Shown in pieces: positions 28,143-36,697 of a DNA stretch of 64,000 nt. Every line of letters begins with the position of its first letter. Within the stretch, counting starts at the first letter, position 1. The notes beneath the pieces were generated by a model. It had not been told where the DNA came from, made no database searches, and worked only from the letters and a program-made list of their open reading frames with translations. The DNA comes from Duganella zoogloeoides (lineage in GTDB: Bacteria > Pseudomonadota > Gammaproteobacteria > Burkholderiales > Burkholderiaceae_D), in contig NZ_CP140152.1 of assembly GCF_034479515.1 (NCBI RefSeq), forward strand, positions 2,170,001 through 2,234,000, written 5' to 3'. The position numbers and the translations under genes were made by a program.

Positions 28143-29789
28143 ATGACCAACAATCCCGTTCCTGATGCCGCAAACGCACCGCCTGGTGATGCCTGGCTCC
28201 GCACCTGCAGCGGCGATCACCGGTTGGCGGTGCACCGCGCCGCCGGCTTCGCCAGCCGTTTCATGGGACTGATGGGGCGCGCCGGGCTGGCTCCCGGTGC
28301 CGCGCTGCTGTTGCCCGGCTGTTCCAGTGTGCATACGTGCTTCATGCGCTTCACCATCGACGTGCTGTACCTCGACCGCGAAGGCGTGGTGCGCAAGTGC
28401 GTGCCGCAATTGCGGCCGTGGCGCGCCAGCCTTGGCGGCGCCGGGGCGCGCCACACGCTGGAACTGGCGGCGGGCAGCATCGTGCGCTGGAACATCGCAC
28501 CTGGCGACCGGCTGCACGATCCGCGGTCGCACTGGGAAGTGCTGGCGCCTTTGTCGCCGGCGCCGGCGCAACCGGCCAGCGCGCCGCCGTCCGCCCCGGT
28601 GCGCGCCGCCATGCGCGGGCGCCAGCGTGGCGCGGCGGTGGTGGAGCTGGCCGTGGTAGCGCCGATCCTGACCATCATGGGGCTGGGCACGGTGCAATAC
28701 AGCCAGCTGTTCTTCGCAAAAAACCAGCTCGACCACGCAGCGATGCTGGCCGCGCGCGCCGGCAGCGTGGGCAACGCCAAACTCGACGCCATCAAAAACG
28801 CCTACACCGAAGGACTGGTGCCGATGTTCGGCGGCGGCGAAACCGCCGCCAAGCTGGCGGATTCGCTGGCGGCGGCCAAGGTATCGGTGGAAGCCAATGC
28901 CTCCATCGAAATGCTGAACCCGACGAAGGAAGCATTCCAGGACTTTAACGATCCGGCCCTGCAAACCCTGCTCAACACCCAGGGCAAGCGCGTGATATCG
29001 AATCGCGGCCTGGCGTTCAAGCCGAACTCGGTGGGCCCCACATCGGGCGAGACGCTGCAGGACGCCAACCTGATCAAGCTGCGCATCACCCACGGCATCA
29101 AGCCGGTGGTGCCGATCATTTCGAGCATCTACAAGGTGTACCTGAAGTGGCAGGACACCGGCACCGATCCCGTGCAAACGCGCCTGATCAACGACGGCCT
29201 GGTGCCGGTGGTTACGCACGTTACCCTGCAAATGCAGTCCGACGCCATCGAACCCGATCACCCGGTATCGTCGCCGGGGGCCGGCAACGGCGGCAATCCG
29301 ACCAACCCCGGCGATCCGCCGGTCACGGGCGAGCCGCCGCCGGACGGCGAGTGCGGCACCCTCGGCGGTTGCACCACGCCGCCGCAACCACCGGGTAACA
29401 CCTGCCCGGTGCCGATTTCGGCCAACCTCAGCGCCGACGCGCTGTTTGGGTTTGACCAGGCCACGCTGCAACCGGCCGGCATCGCCGCGCTCGACCAGCT
29501 AATCCAAAGCACCAATGGCCAGACCTACGACACCCTGACCGTGACCGGCTACACCGATCCGATCGGCACCGAGGCCTACAACCTCGAGTTGTCGCGCCGG
29601 CGTGCACAGGCAGTACGCGACTACCTGATCGGCCATGGCCTGCAGGTCGATCACATCAACGTGGTGGGCGCCGGGTCGGCCAGTCCGGTGGTGCAGCCGG
29701 GCGGCTGCCCGGGCATGACCGGCGCCGCGCTGCAAGCCTGCTACGCGCCCAACCGGCGCGTAGTGGTCGAACTGACGCCGAGAGGTTGA
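28143..29789 (+). CDS. DUF192-TadE-OmpA fusion protein
   Basis: The 548-residue protein has three parts. Residues about 18-135 are DUF192 (RFMGLMGRAGL, HTCFMRFTIDVLYLDREGVV). Residues about 158-200 are a TadE pseudopilin segment (RGRQRGAAVVELAVVAPILT). After a Pro/Gly linker (about 378-425), residues about 435-548 are an OmpA/MotB peptidoglycan-binding domain (LFGFDQATLQPAG, VTGYTDPIGTEAYNLELSRR). A TadE helix would anchor the protein in the inner membrane with OmpA gripping the cell wall, a plausible tether for the pilus machine. The DUF192 part would lie on the cytoplasmic side. The frame is continuous with no stop between domains. It ends five bases before the first RHS gene. Confidence 0.88.
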   Translation: MTNNPVPDAANAPPGDAWLRTCSGDHRLAVHRAAGFASRFMGLMGRAGLAPGAALLLPGCSSVHTCFMRFTIDVLYLDREGVVRKCVPQLRPWRASLGGAGARHTLELAAGSIVRWNIAPGDRLHDPRSHWEVLAPLSPAPAQPASAPPSAPVRAAMRGRQRGAAVVELAVVAPILTIMGLGTVQYSQLFFAKNQLDHAAMLAARAGSVGNAKLDAIKNAYTEGLVPMFGGGETAAKLADSLAAAKVSVEANASIEMLNPTKEAFQDFNDPALQTLLNTQGKRVISNRGLAFKPNSVGPTSGETLQDANLIKLRITHGIKPVVPIISSIYKVYLKWQDTGTDPVQTRLINDGLVPVVTHVTLQMQSDAIEPDHPVSSPGAGNGGNPTNPGDPPVTGEPPPDGECGTLGGCTTPPQPPGNTCPVPISANLSADALFGFDQATLQPAGIAALDQLIQSTNGQTYDTLTVTGYTDPIGTEAYNLELSRRRAQAVRDYLIGHGLQVDHINVVGAGSASPVVQPGGCPGMTGAALQACYAPNRRVVVELTPRG

Positions 29790-29793
29790 CGCC

Positions 29794-32700
29794 ATGATCT
29801 CATTGCTTCGATCGCTGTTGACGGCACGCCGGCGCGCCACGCTGGCGGCGCTGCTGCTCTCTGGCGCCGCCGCATGGCCGCAGGGGGCGCTGGCCTGCCC
29901 GGGCGACGGCGGCGCCACCTGCGGCGCTGCCGATGCGCCGGCCACCCAGCCCGGCGCCACCAGCGTGAATATCGGCGCCGGCAATCCGATCAACATCATC
30001 ACCGGCAACAAGTACCAGCGCGAGGACGACCTGCCGGCGCTCCCCGGCGTGCTGGGCCTGGAAATCGTGCGCCACTACAACAGCCGCTTCAGCGGCACGG
30101 CAGCGGTGCCGGGTCTGGTGGGACGCGGCTGGAAGCTCTCGTATGAAACCGAGCTGGCAATCGACGGCGACACCATCCGCGCCTGGCAGGCCGACGGCAG
30201 CAGCTTCATGTTCCGCCGCGACCTGGCCAACCCGGCGCTGGCCAACAGCGCCGATCCGGCCAACGGCAGTATTGCCATCCGCCGCAACGGCGCCGGGCGC
30301 GACGAATACCTGTGGCGCTGGGCCAATGGCCGCGAACTGAGTTTCGACCAACGCGGCAAGCTGGTGCAGATCAAGGCCGCCACCGGAGAAATTCTCAGCC
30401 TGCTGTACGATGCCCGCGGCTTGCTGGTCAAGGTCACCGATCCGCAGGGACGCAGCCTGCGCCTGTCGTACCTGGACCGCCAGCAGGTTGCCGCGGCCGA
30501 CCGCTTCCGCGGCGTGCAAAGCATCGATACGCCGGTGGGGCGGTTCAGCTACGAATACGGCAACCCGCCACCGAAAAGTTCCACGCTGGCGCCGCAGTAC
30601 CTGCTGGCCAACCTGGTGCGGGTGCGCTATCCGGCCAGCGCGGCGGGTGCCGCTGGCACCGGTCGCCAGTACCATTACGAGGCGGCCGCTCACCCCACCA
30701 ACCTGACCGGCATCACGATCGAAGGCCAGGGCGCGGATGGCAAGCCGACCGCGCAACGCTACGCCACCTTTGGCTACCAGGCCGACGGCCGCGCCGTGCT
30801 GTCTACCCACGCCAACGACGTGGACAAGGTCACCGTCAGCTTCGAGCGGCCCGGCATTACCGTCGTCAAGAACAGCGCCGGCCAGCAGACCACGTATCGC
30901 TATGCCAGCATGGCCGACGATTACCGCCTGCTGGAAGTGCGCGGCGCCGGTTGCGCGCTGTGCGGACCGCCCAACCAGCGTTATCGCTACGATTCGCAAG
31001 GCCGGCTGCTGGAAACCATCGAGCTCGATAGCCAGGGGCTGGCGCTGCACAGCCAGGTGACCGAAGTGGATCACTACGGCCGCGCGCTGCTGGTCAGCCG
31101 TATCGAATACATCAAGGGCAAGGCCCAGCCAGCGCAGTGGCAGCTGCGTTACGAGTACGCGCCAGGCAGCGCCGGCGGGCCGGTGCTGATTGCCCGGCCG
31201 AGCGTGGTGCCGGGGCGTGAGGCGGTCACGCGCATTGCCTACAACGACCGCGGGCAGCCCATCAGCGTGACGGTCAGTGGCTGGTCACCGCAGCCGCCGG
31301 GCATGGGCGCGCCACTGGCCATCGTGCGCACCACGCGCTACGCCTACCAAATGGTCAATGGCCTGAGCGTGCTGGCGCAGGTCGATGGGCCGCTGGCCAA
31401 CGGCAAGACGAACAGTCCGGCCGATTCCGACATCACCCGCTTCGAGTTCGAAGCCAGCGGCCACTTTGTCAGCCGCGTCACCGCGCCAGGCGGCATCGTT
31501 ACCGACGTGCGCGAACGCGATGCCGCGCTGCGGCCGGTGGTGCTGCGCCGCGTGGACGGCGCCCTGCAGCAGATCGCGTCCAATCGCCTCAATTGGCGCG
31601 GGCAGACCGAGGTGGGCAGCGTGGCGGCGACACAGGCCGGTGCCGACGCCGCGCAGACCCGTACGCTGCAGTACGCCTACGACGCCGCCGGCAATCTGAC
31701 GGGCGTTACGCAGCCGGGCAACCTGACCACCCGCTACGTGTACGATGGCGCCGGCCGTCTGGCCGAACAGGTGCTGGCCGACGGCAGCCGCATTGCCACC
31801 CCGCGCGATACCGAAGGCCGCCAGCCGGGCGCCGCCAGCCCGGCCGGCAGCGAACAAGATCTTTGGGGCCGTTCGGTGGCGTGGCGCGACGCCAGCGGCG
31901 CGCCCTTGTTGCAGGCGCAGTGGGGCGCGATCGGCACCGCCGCGCAAGGCGATGTGCTGGCGCTGAGCACGCGCAATGCGCAGGCGCAGCGGCTGCTGGA
32001 CGACGATGGCTGCGTGGTGGCCATCCGCAATCCGGGCCAGGGCTGGCAGACCGCGCGCTACGACGCCGCCGGCCGTATCGAAGAAGCCACTGATCCGCGT
32101 GGTGCCCGCCAGCGCGCCAGCTGGGACGTGGCCGATCGCCTGCTGCGGCTGGAGCGCTACGCGGCCGGCGCCAGCACGGCGGAACAGGTGCTCACGTATC
32201 GCTATGCCGGCGCCTGGGCCAGCGAAGAAACCATCACCGACGCCGACGGCGCGCGCACCACGCTGACGGTGCGCGATGCCCAGGGCAGGGTGCTGAGCGA
32301 AACGCTGCGCATCACCGCCACCGGCCCGCTGGCGGCCGCGCTGGCGCAACCGGTGCAGATCAGCCAGTCCTACCGCTACGATGCGGCCGGCCGGTTGCTG
32401 GCCCGCATCCTGACCGACAACACCGGCCGCACGCTGGAACTGGCCACCACGCTGGACGCGCAAGGCCTGCCGGCGAACATCGCTGCAGTGGGCCTGCTGC
32501 CGTCGTGGCTGGGCGGACGCCAGGCGCTGATCGACCGGGTGCAGTGGCAACAGCTGCCTGGCGGGCCGTATGCGACCGAGATCGCCCACGGCGACGGCAG
32601 CATCGACCGCTACCCGCGCATCGATACCGGGCGCGTGGATGCCGACGGCGTGACCACGCCGGCCGCGCGTGCCAGGGCGACCTCGGCTGCCACAGCGACC

Positions 32701-34971
32701 GCGACAACGAGCGCAACCTCAAGCGCAACAGCGGCCGCGCTGGCGGACGCACCTTCCGCCTTGCCGGACGGGGGAATGGCGGCCACGGCATCGGCCACCG
32801 ATGCCGGCCAGGACCGCGCACCATTGGCCGGCCCGGGCGCGTCGCCCGACAGTGCCGGACTGCCAGCGACCGTGACGACTGCGCAGGGCGAACAACGCTT
32901 GCACTGGAACGCGGCCGGCCAGTTGAGCGCCACCGCGCGCGCCGGCAGCAGCAGCCGCTACCTGTACGATGCGCGCGGCCGCCGGGTGGTCAAGCTGGTC
33001 ACCGACGCGCAGGGTGCGGTGCAGGTCTCCTTGATGGCGTACGAAGGCAACAACCTGGTGGCCGAGGCCGATGCCCACGGCCGGGCCAGCTTTGCCTATG
33101 TGCACCTGGGCTCGCGGCCGGTGGCGCAGCTCGACCTGCGCCCCGGCAGCTGGTGGCAAACCGTGCAGGCGCGCCTGTTCGGCGTGACGTCGCTCCACCT
33201 GCACACCAGCCGCGCCGGCCTGGTGCAGAACATGACCGAGGGCGGCAAAGTGGTGTGGCAGGATGCGCCATCGAACCGCGCCAACCCGGTACACCAGCCG
33301 CTGCGCTACGTGGGCCAGTACCACGATGCCGACAGCGGCCTCGCTTACCACGGCGCCCGCTATTTCGAACCCGGCAGCGGCCGCTTCATCAGTCCTGATC
33401 CGCAGGGCGTGGCAGACGCCGTCAACGAACTGTCCGGCGATTTGCTGCTGGACCTGTACGCTTACGCGGGCGGCCAGCCGAACGACTACTTCGACCCGGA
33501 CGGCGCGGCGCGCATCCGGTATTTTGCGATTACCACCAAAGCCAATGGCCAGGCCATCGGCCAGGACCAAGGATATACCAAGGCACGCTGGGCCTTTATC
33601 GTGGATAACATCCAGGGTGGCGGCGATAGCAGCGCATTGGGGCAAAAGCGTAATGAATATGCCCAGAACGGCGCGGGACTGCTGGTGGACGCAAATGGCA
33701 GCTTCCTGGGCGTGGGACAGGAGGCTGCCACCTGGACCGGTGCGAACGGCAGGCTGGACGAGTTTACAGCGCATTACGGTGCCAACCTGATCGCGATCCC
33801 GGAATTTACCATCAATGATATGAGCGACGATGACGCCACCAAGCTGATCGCCAGTTACATCGCGGCTGACCGGCAGGCGCTGTTCCCGACCCAGTGCCCG
33901 GGCAAATCGACCTTGCTGCCGCCGATTAAATTCGGTACCGGCGATGCCGATATCAATATCATGATGGGTACTGCAAACGGGGCAAACAAGCAGCGAATTC
34001 TGGCGTGCGGTGCAGGGTCGAGTACCGATATCACACTGCGCCGTATCGCCAAGTACGAGGCGGCTGCGGAAACCAACGAGACCGCGCGCATCAACCGTGA
34101 TTGCTCCACAACCGGTTGCCCCGGCATTGGGTACTACTGTAGCGCCACCAAGTGCTTCACCCCCAGGGACCAATTGCTCTACGGTCCGCCAGATACCACG
34201 GAGCCGGTGTACACGCCTTCATATGGACGTTCGCAGTTTATCGGCAGCACGCTGGTCGGGGAATTGTTGGGTGGTTACACCGCGTTCAGCGCCGATATTC
34301 TGACGCAGCTGGGCCTGACTCAACCGATGAAAACGTCGCTGGAAAGTGCAAAGGTCCGTGGCAACAAGATGGTTGCATGGTGGGACAGTGCAGTCCCGGC
34401 GGCCAACTATGCTGCGGCCAACCAGGCCTGGGCCAATCTTTCGGCAGCCAACAAAACGCGGTTCACTGCGGAAACTGGGCTTGGTGAGCGCGCCTACGTA
34501 GACATGATCCGTATTAAAACTCAGCCGCCCACCAATTCCAATGGCGCCGACTTGTCCGGTGATGCGAAGCAGGCGTTGGTGACCACCGCTATCATGAGTG
34601 ATACCGTCGTCAAGGATTTACTGATGGGGATCTTCCAGGACTTCGACAAATTTACCGTGATGAGCCATGCCCTGATGCGAAAAAATCTGGAGGCGGCCAT
34701 CGCCTACCAGTCGACTGCATCGGAAGCGTACCTGGCGGCCATGGTCGCGCGCGCCCACAATGGCGGCGTGTGGAAGAGAACGTATCAACAGTTGACGACC
34801 AGTGACTCCTATGATTATGTGAAAAACTTCATCGGCGCCCCGGGCCATACCGTGAAAGGCGACTGGAAATCGCTGCGCTGCACCGAGAGCCTGGGCGACA
34901 ACACCGTCAGGCCCGGCACCGGGGGCGTAGGGATAGGCGGTCTGCAATTTACACCACTGATATTGAAATGA
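29794..34971 (+). CDS. Secreted RHS-repeat protein 1 with variable C-terminal domain
   Basis: The protein has 1725 residues. A signal peptide (TLAALLLSGAAAWPQGALA) is followed by a Cys-rich start and a DUF6531-like domain (GAGNPINIITGNKYQRE, LPGVLGLEIVRHYNSRFSG). Many YD/RHS repeats follow, then an Ala/Thr linker near 957-990. The RHS core end is YHDADSGLAYHGARYFEPGS, then DLYAYAGGQPNDYFDPDG near 1234. The last 490 residues are unlike RHS2 and match no family I can name. The segment MVARAHNGGVWKRTY followed by DYVKNFIG faintly recalls lysozyme-like enzymes. RHS proteins usually form a shell around a cleaved toxin. The Sec signal points to a periplasmic or extracellular route. Confidence 0.88.
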   Translation: MISLLRSLLTARRRATLAALLLSGAAAWPQGALACPGDGGATCGAADAPATQPGATSVNIGAGNPINIITGNKYQREDDLPALPGVLGLEIVRHYNSRFSGTAAVPGLVGRGWKLSYETELAIDGDTIRAWQADGSSFMFRRDLANPALANSADPANGSIAIRRNGAGRDEYLWRWANGRELSFDQRGKLVQIKAATGEILSLLYDARGLLVKVTDPQGRSLRLSYLDRQQVAAADRFRGVQSIDTPVGRFSYEYGNPPPKSSTLAPQYLLANLVRVRYPASAAGAAGTGRQYHYEAAAHPTNLTGITIEGQGADGKPTAQRYATFGYQADGRAVLSTHANDVDKVTVSFERPGITVVKNSAGQQTTYRYASMADDYRLLEVRGAGCALCGPPNQRYRYDSQGRLLETIELDSQGLALHSQVTEVDHYGRALLVSRIEYIKGKAQPAQWQLRYEYAPGSAGGPVLIARPSVVPGREAVTRIAYNDRGQPISVTVSGWSPQPPGMGAPLAIVRTTRYAYQMVNGLSVLAQVDGPLANGKTNSPADSDITRFEFEASGHFVSRVTAPGGIVTDVRERDAALRPVVLRRVDGALQQIASNRLNWRGQTEVGSVAATQAGADAAQTRTLQYAYDAAGNLTGVTQPGNLTTRYVYDGAGRLAEQVLADGSRIATPRDTEGRQPGAASPAGSEQDLWGRSVAWRDASGAPLLQAQWGAIGTAAQGDVLALSTRNAQAQRLLDDDGCVVAIRNPGQGWQTARYDAAGRIEEATDPRGARQRASWDVADRLLRLERYAAGASTAEQVLTYRYAGAWASEETITDADGARTTLTVRDAQGRVLSETLRITATGPLAAALAQPVQISQSYRYDAAGRLLARILTDNTGRTLELATTLDAQGLPANIAAVGLLPSWLGGRQALIDRVQWQQLPGGPYATEIAHGDGSIDRYPRIDTGRVDADGVTTPAARARATSAATATATTSATSSATAAALADAPSALPDGGMAATASATDAGQDRAPLAGPGASPDSAGLPATVTTAQGEQRLHWNAAGQLSATARAGSSSRYLYDARGRRVVKLVTDAQGAVQVSLMAYEGNNLVAEADAHGRASFAYVHLGSRPVAQLDLRPGSWWQTVQARLFGVTSLHLHTSRAGLVQNMTEGGKVVWQDAPSNRANPVHQPLRYVGQYHDADSGLAYHGARYFEPGSGRFISPDPQGVADAVNELSGDLLLDLYAYAGGQPNDYFDPDGAARIRYFAITTKANGQAIGQDQGYTKARWAFIVDNIQGGGDSSALGQKRNEYAQNGAGLLVDANGSFLGVGQEAATWTGANGRLDEFTAHYGANLIAIPEFTINDMSDDDATKLIASYIAADRQALFPTQCPGKSTLLPPIKFGTGDADINIMMGTANGANKQRILACGAGSSTDITLRRIAKYEAAAETNETARINRDCSTTGCPGIGYYCSATKCFTPRDQLLYGPPDTTEPVYTPSYGRSQFIGSTLVGELLGGYTAFSADILTQLGLTQPMKTSLESAKVRGNKMVAWWDSAVPAANYAAANQAWANLSAANKTRFTAETGLGERAYVDMIRIKTQPPTNSNGADLSGDAKQALVTTAIMSDTVVKDLLMGIFQDFDKFTVMSHALMRKNLEAAIAYQSTASEAYLAAMVARAHNGGVWKRTYQQLTTSDSYDYVKNFIGAPGHTVKGDWKSLRCTESLGDNTVRPGTGGVGIGGLQFTPLILK

Positions 34972-34978
34972 ACTACTG

Positions 34979-35833
34979 ATGAAAAAAATCTTGCGCAATG
35001 TGATACCGCTCCTGCTGGCATCGGCCTGCGCGGCCGCCGCGGGTCAGACCACCGGACTGACGAATACCATCCCGGCGTGTCGTATGCCTGCAGGTAAAGT
35101 CCTGCCGGATAAATATTACACGCTGTCAAAAGCCAAAAACGCGTTCAACTGGGTAGCTGGTGCCACGCGCGGCGACGGTGTGGTGGAAGGCAATGGCTGG
35201 GAGCGTGTAGACGGCTCCGGGATGCATGACTGGTTTTCGTTTTACCGCATCGATCTGAATGGCGATGGCCTTTGCGACTGGTATCTGAACGCTGCGGCGC
35301 CCATGTCCACGGGCGGGGATCGGGAATCGATCAACACGCTATACCTGGGGCGAGCGGCGGGCTGGACCCGTATTGGCGCCGACGTGCCGCAAGATAAGCC
35401 GGACGGGCTGGGCTACGGCAAAACCGGCGCGCAGCAGCGCCAGTTTCTGTTTGGTGAGGAACCGGCGGTCATCCATGATGCGGCCAGCAAGGCCAATTAC
35501 ATCGTGGCGGCGCTGTACAGCCGGAACGGCCAGCGCAACGGCAGGCCGGGCTATCGCATTTTCAACTGGGATGCCGACCGTAACACCTTGCGGCTGCTCG
35601 ATAAATGGGAGCCCGGTTCGAAAGCCGCCCAGGTGTATGCCTACTTCAAGGCGCACGGAGCGAGGATGCCCGCGTCTGCAGCGACCGCAGCAAGCGACAC
35701 CATCCAGGCCTTCGATCCCGACGTGGAAGCGTTCGAGCTAGAGCAGGCTTGCGATCCGCAAAGTGCATTGCGGTCATTTCCCGAAGCGAATGGCGTGGTA
35801 TCGAAGTACCTGCTGGTCCGGTGCAAACGCTAA
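34979..35833 (+). CDS. Exported NGDG-motif protein, possible immunity partner of RHS1
   Basis: The protein has 284 residues, seven bases after the RHS1 stop. A signal peptide (MKKILRNVIPLLLASACAAA, then AGQ) directs it to the periplasm. Residues around 95 read RIDLNGDGLCDWYLNA, a FG-GAP/dockerin-like calcium motif shared with the next protein (IDLNGDGWCDWIM). The two are therefore distant paralogues. Immunity genes of RHS toxins typically sit directly downstream, and a periplasmic immunity protein would suit an exported toxin; this function is inference. Confidence 0.7.
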   Translation: MKKILRNVIPLLLASACAAAAGQTTGLTNTIPACRMPAGKVLPDKYYTLSKAKNAFNWVAGATRGDGVVEGNGWERVDGSGMHDWFSFYRIDLNGDGLCDWYLNAAAPMSTGGDRESINTLYLGRAAGWTRIGADVPQDKPDGLGYGKTGAQQRQFLFGEEPAVIHDAASKANYIVAALYSRNGQRNGRPGYRIFNWDADRNTLRLLDKWEPGSKAAQVYAYFKAHGARMPASAATAASDTIQAFDPDVEAFELEQACDPQSALRSFPEANGVVSKYLLVRCKR

Positions 35834-35855
35834 GCGGTGAAGCCGTGTGCATCCA

Positions 35856-36596
35856 ATGAAAGAAGCGACAGTGAAAAAGATCTGGATAGCGTTGGCATCG
35901 GTAATCTGTGTGGTGTCGGCGCAGGCGGCGGCACTGCAGCGAGCGGACTTGAGCCTGAAGCCGCCGGCCGCCTGCAAAGGTGCCGGTCGTCCGGCGCCGA
36001 AGATGAAGGAAACGGTGCATGCCGAAACGGTGGGCGCGGCCGCCACCACGATAGACCTCAATGGCGATGGCTGGTGCGACTGGATCATGACGCTGGCATA
36101 CCCGATGAATACCGGATTACCCGAGTACGGCGCAAAGGAAGCGATCTTGCTGGGCACCGACAAAGGCGCGAGAACCTTTGGCAACATCGAGAAAATGAGA
36201 CCGCATTGGAAGCAGCAATTGCCCGTACCCGACGGCCTGGTGATGCCCGATGGCGTGACGGGAATGGCGCCGGTACTGGTGGCGTATTCCAGCAAGTCCA
36301 AAGCGCCGTACTTTATCGGTTTCTCCAACGCCTATCCCGACTTTGTGGCCGATGCGGACAGTTACGCCGTATACCAGTGGAACACTGAATTCGACACGCC
36401 GCAAATGGTCAGCAATGCCGACTATCTGACGGTGATGAACTTTTTACGCAAGCAGTACTGCGAGGGCAAGCACTATGCGAGCCAGGATTTTCAGCATCCC
36501 GAAACCAGCAATGCCGACCATCCGCTGGAAGTTGTCATGTGTTCGCCGCAGATGGCCGCTGCAATCGAGCGTGCAGAGCATCGATCCCGGCCATGA
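35856..36596 (+). CDS. Exported NGDG-motif protein 2, paralogue of the previous gene
   Basis: The protein has 246 residues from ATG 35856. GTG 35871, preceded by GAAAGAAG, is an equally good start and gives a compact signal peptide (KKIWIALASVICVVSAQAA). The mature protein has IDLNGDGWCDWIMTL near residue 70, like the gene before, and two late cysteines (QYCEGKHY, VVMCSP). It lies 101 bases before RHS2, so it could serve RHS1, RHS2 or neither. No enzymatic motif is visible. Confidence 0.68.
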   Translation: MKEATVKKIWIALASVICVVSAQAAALQRADLSLKPPAACKGAGRPAPKMKETVHAETVGAAATTIDLNGDGWCDWIMTLAYPMNTGLPEYGAKEAILLGTDKGARTFGNIEKMRPHWKQQLPVPDGLVMPDGVTGMAPVLVAYSSKSKAPYFIGFSNAYPDFVADADSYAVYQWNTEFDTPQMVSNADYLTVMNFLRKQYCEGKHYASQDFQHPETSNADHPLEVVMCSPQMAAAIERAEHRSRP

Positions 36597-36697
36597 GATT
36601 AACCTGGAACCGGCACTTGCAGATGGCTGCCGTCACGTTCGCCCCAATGATTGATGCCTGACCAGTTGCCATTGTCCAGTTTTAAACAGGAGAGCAC

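Noticed and set aside
27132..29471. Long minus-strand frames opposite the 27123 and 28143 genes
   Set aside because: Compositional shadows of GC-rich coding DNA. The plus-strand products carry recognisable domains and fit the operon spacing.
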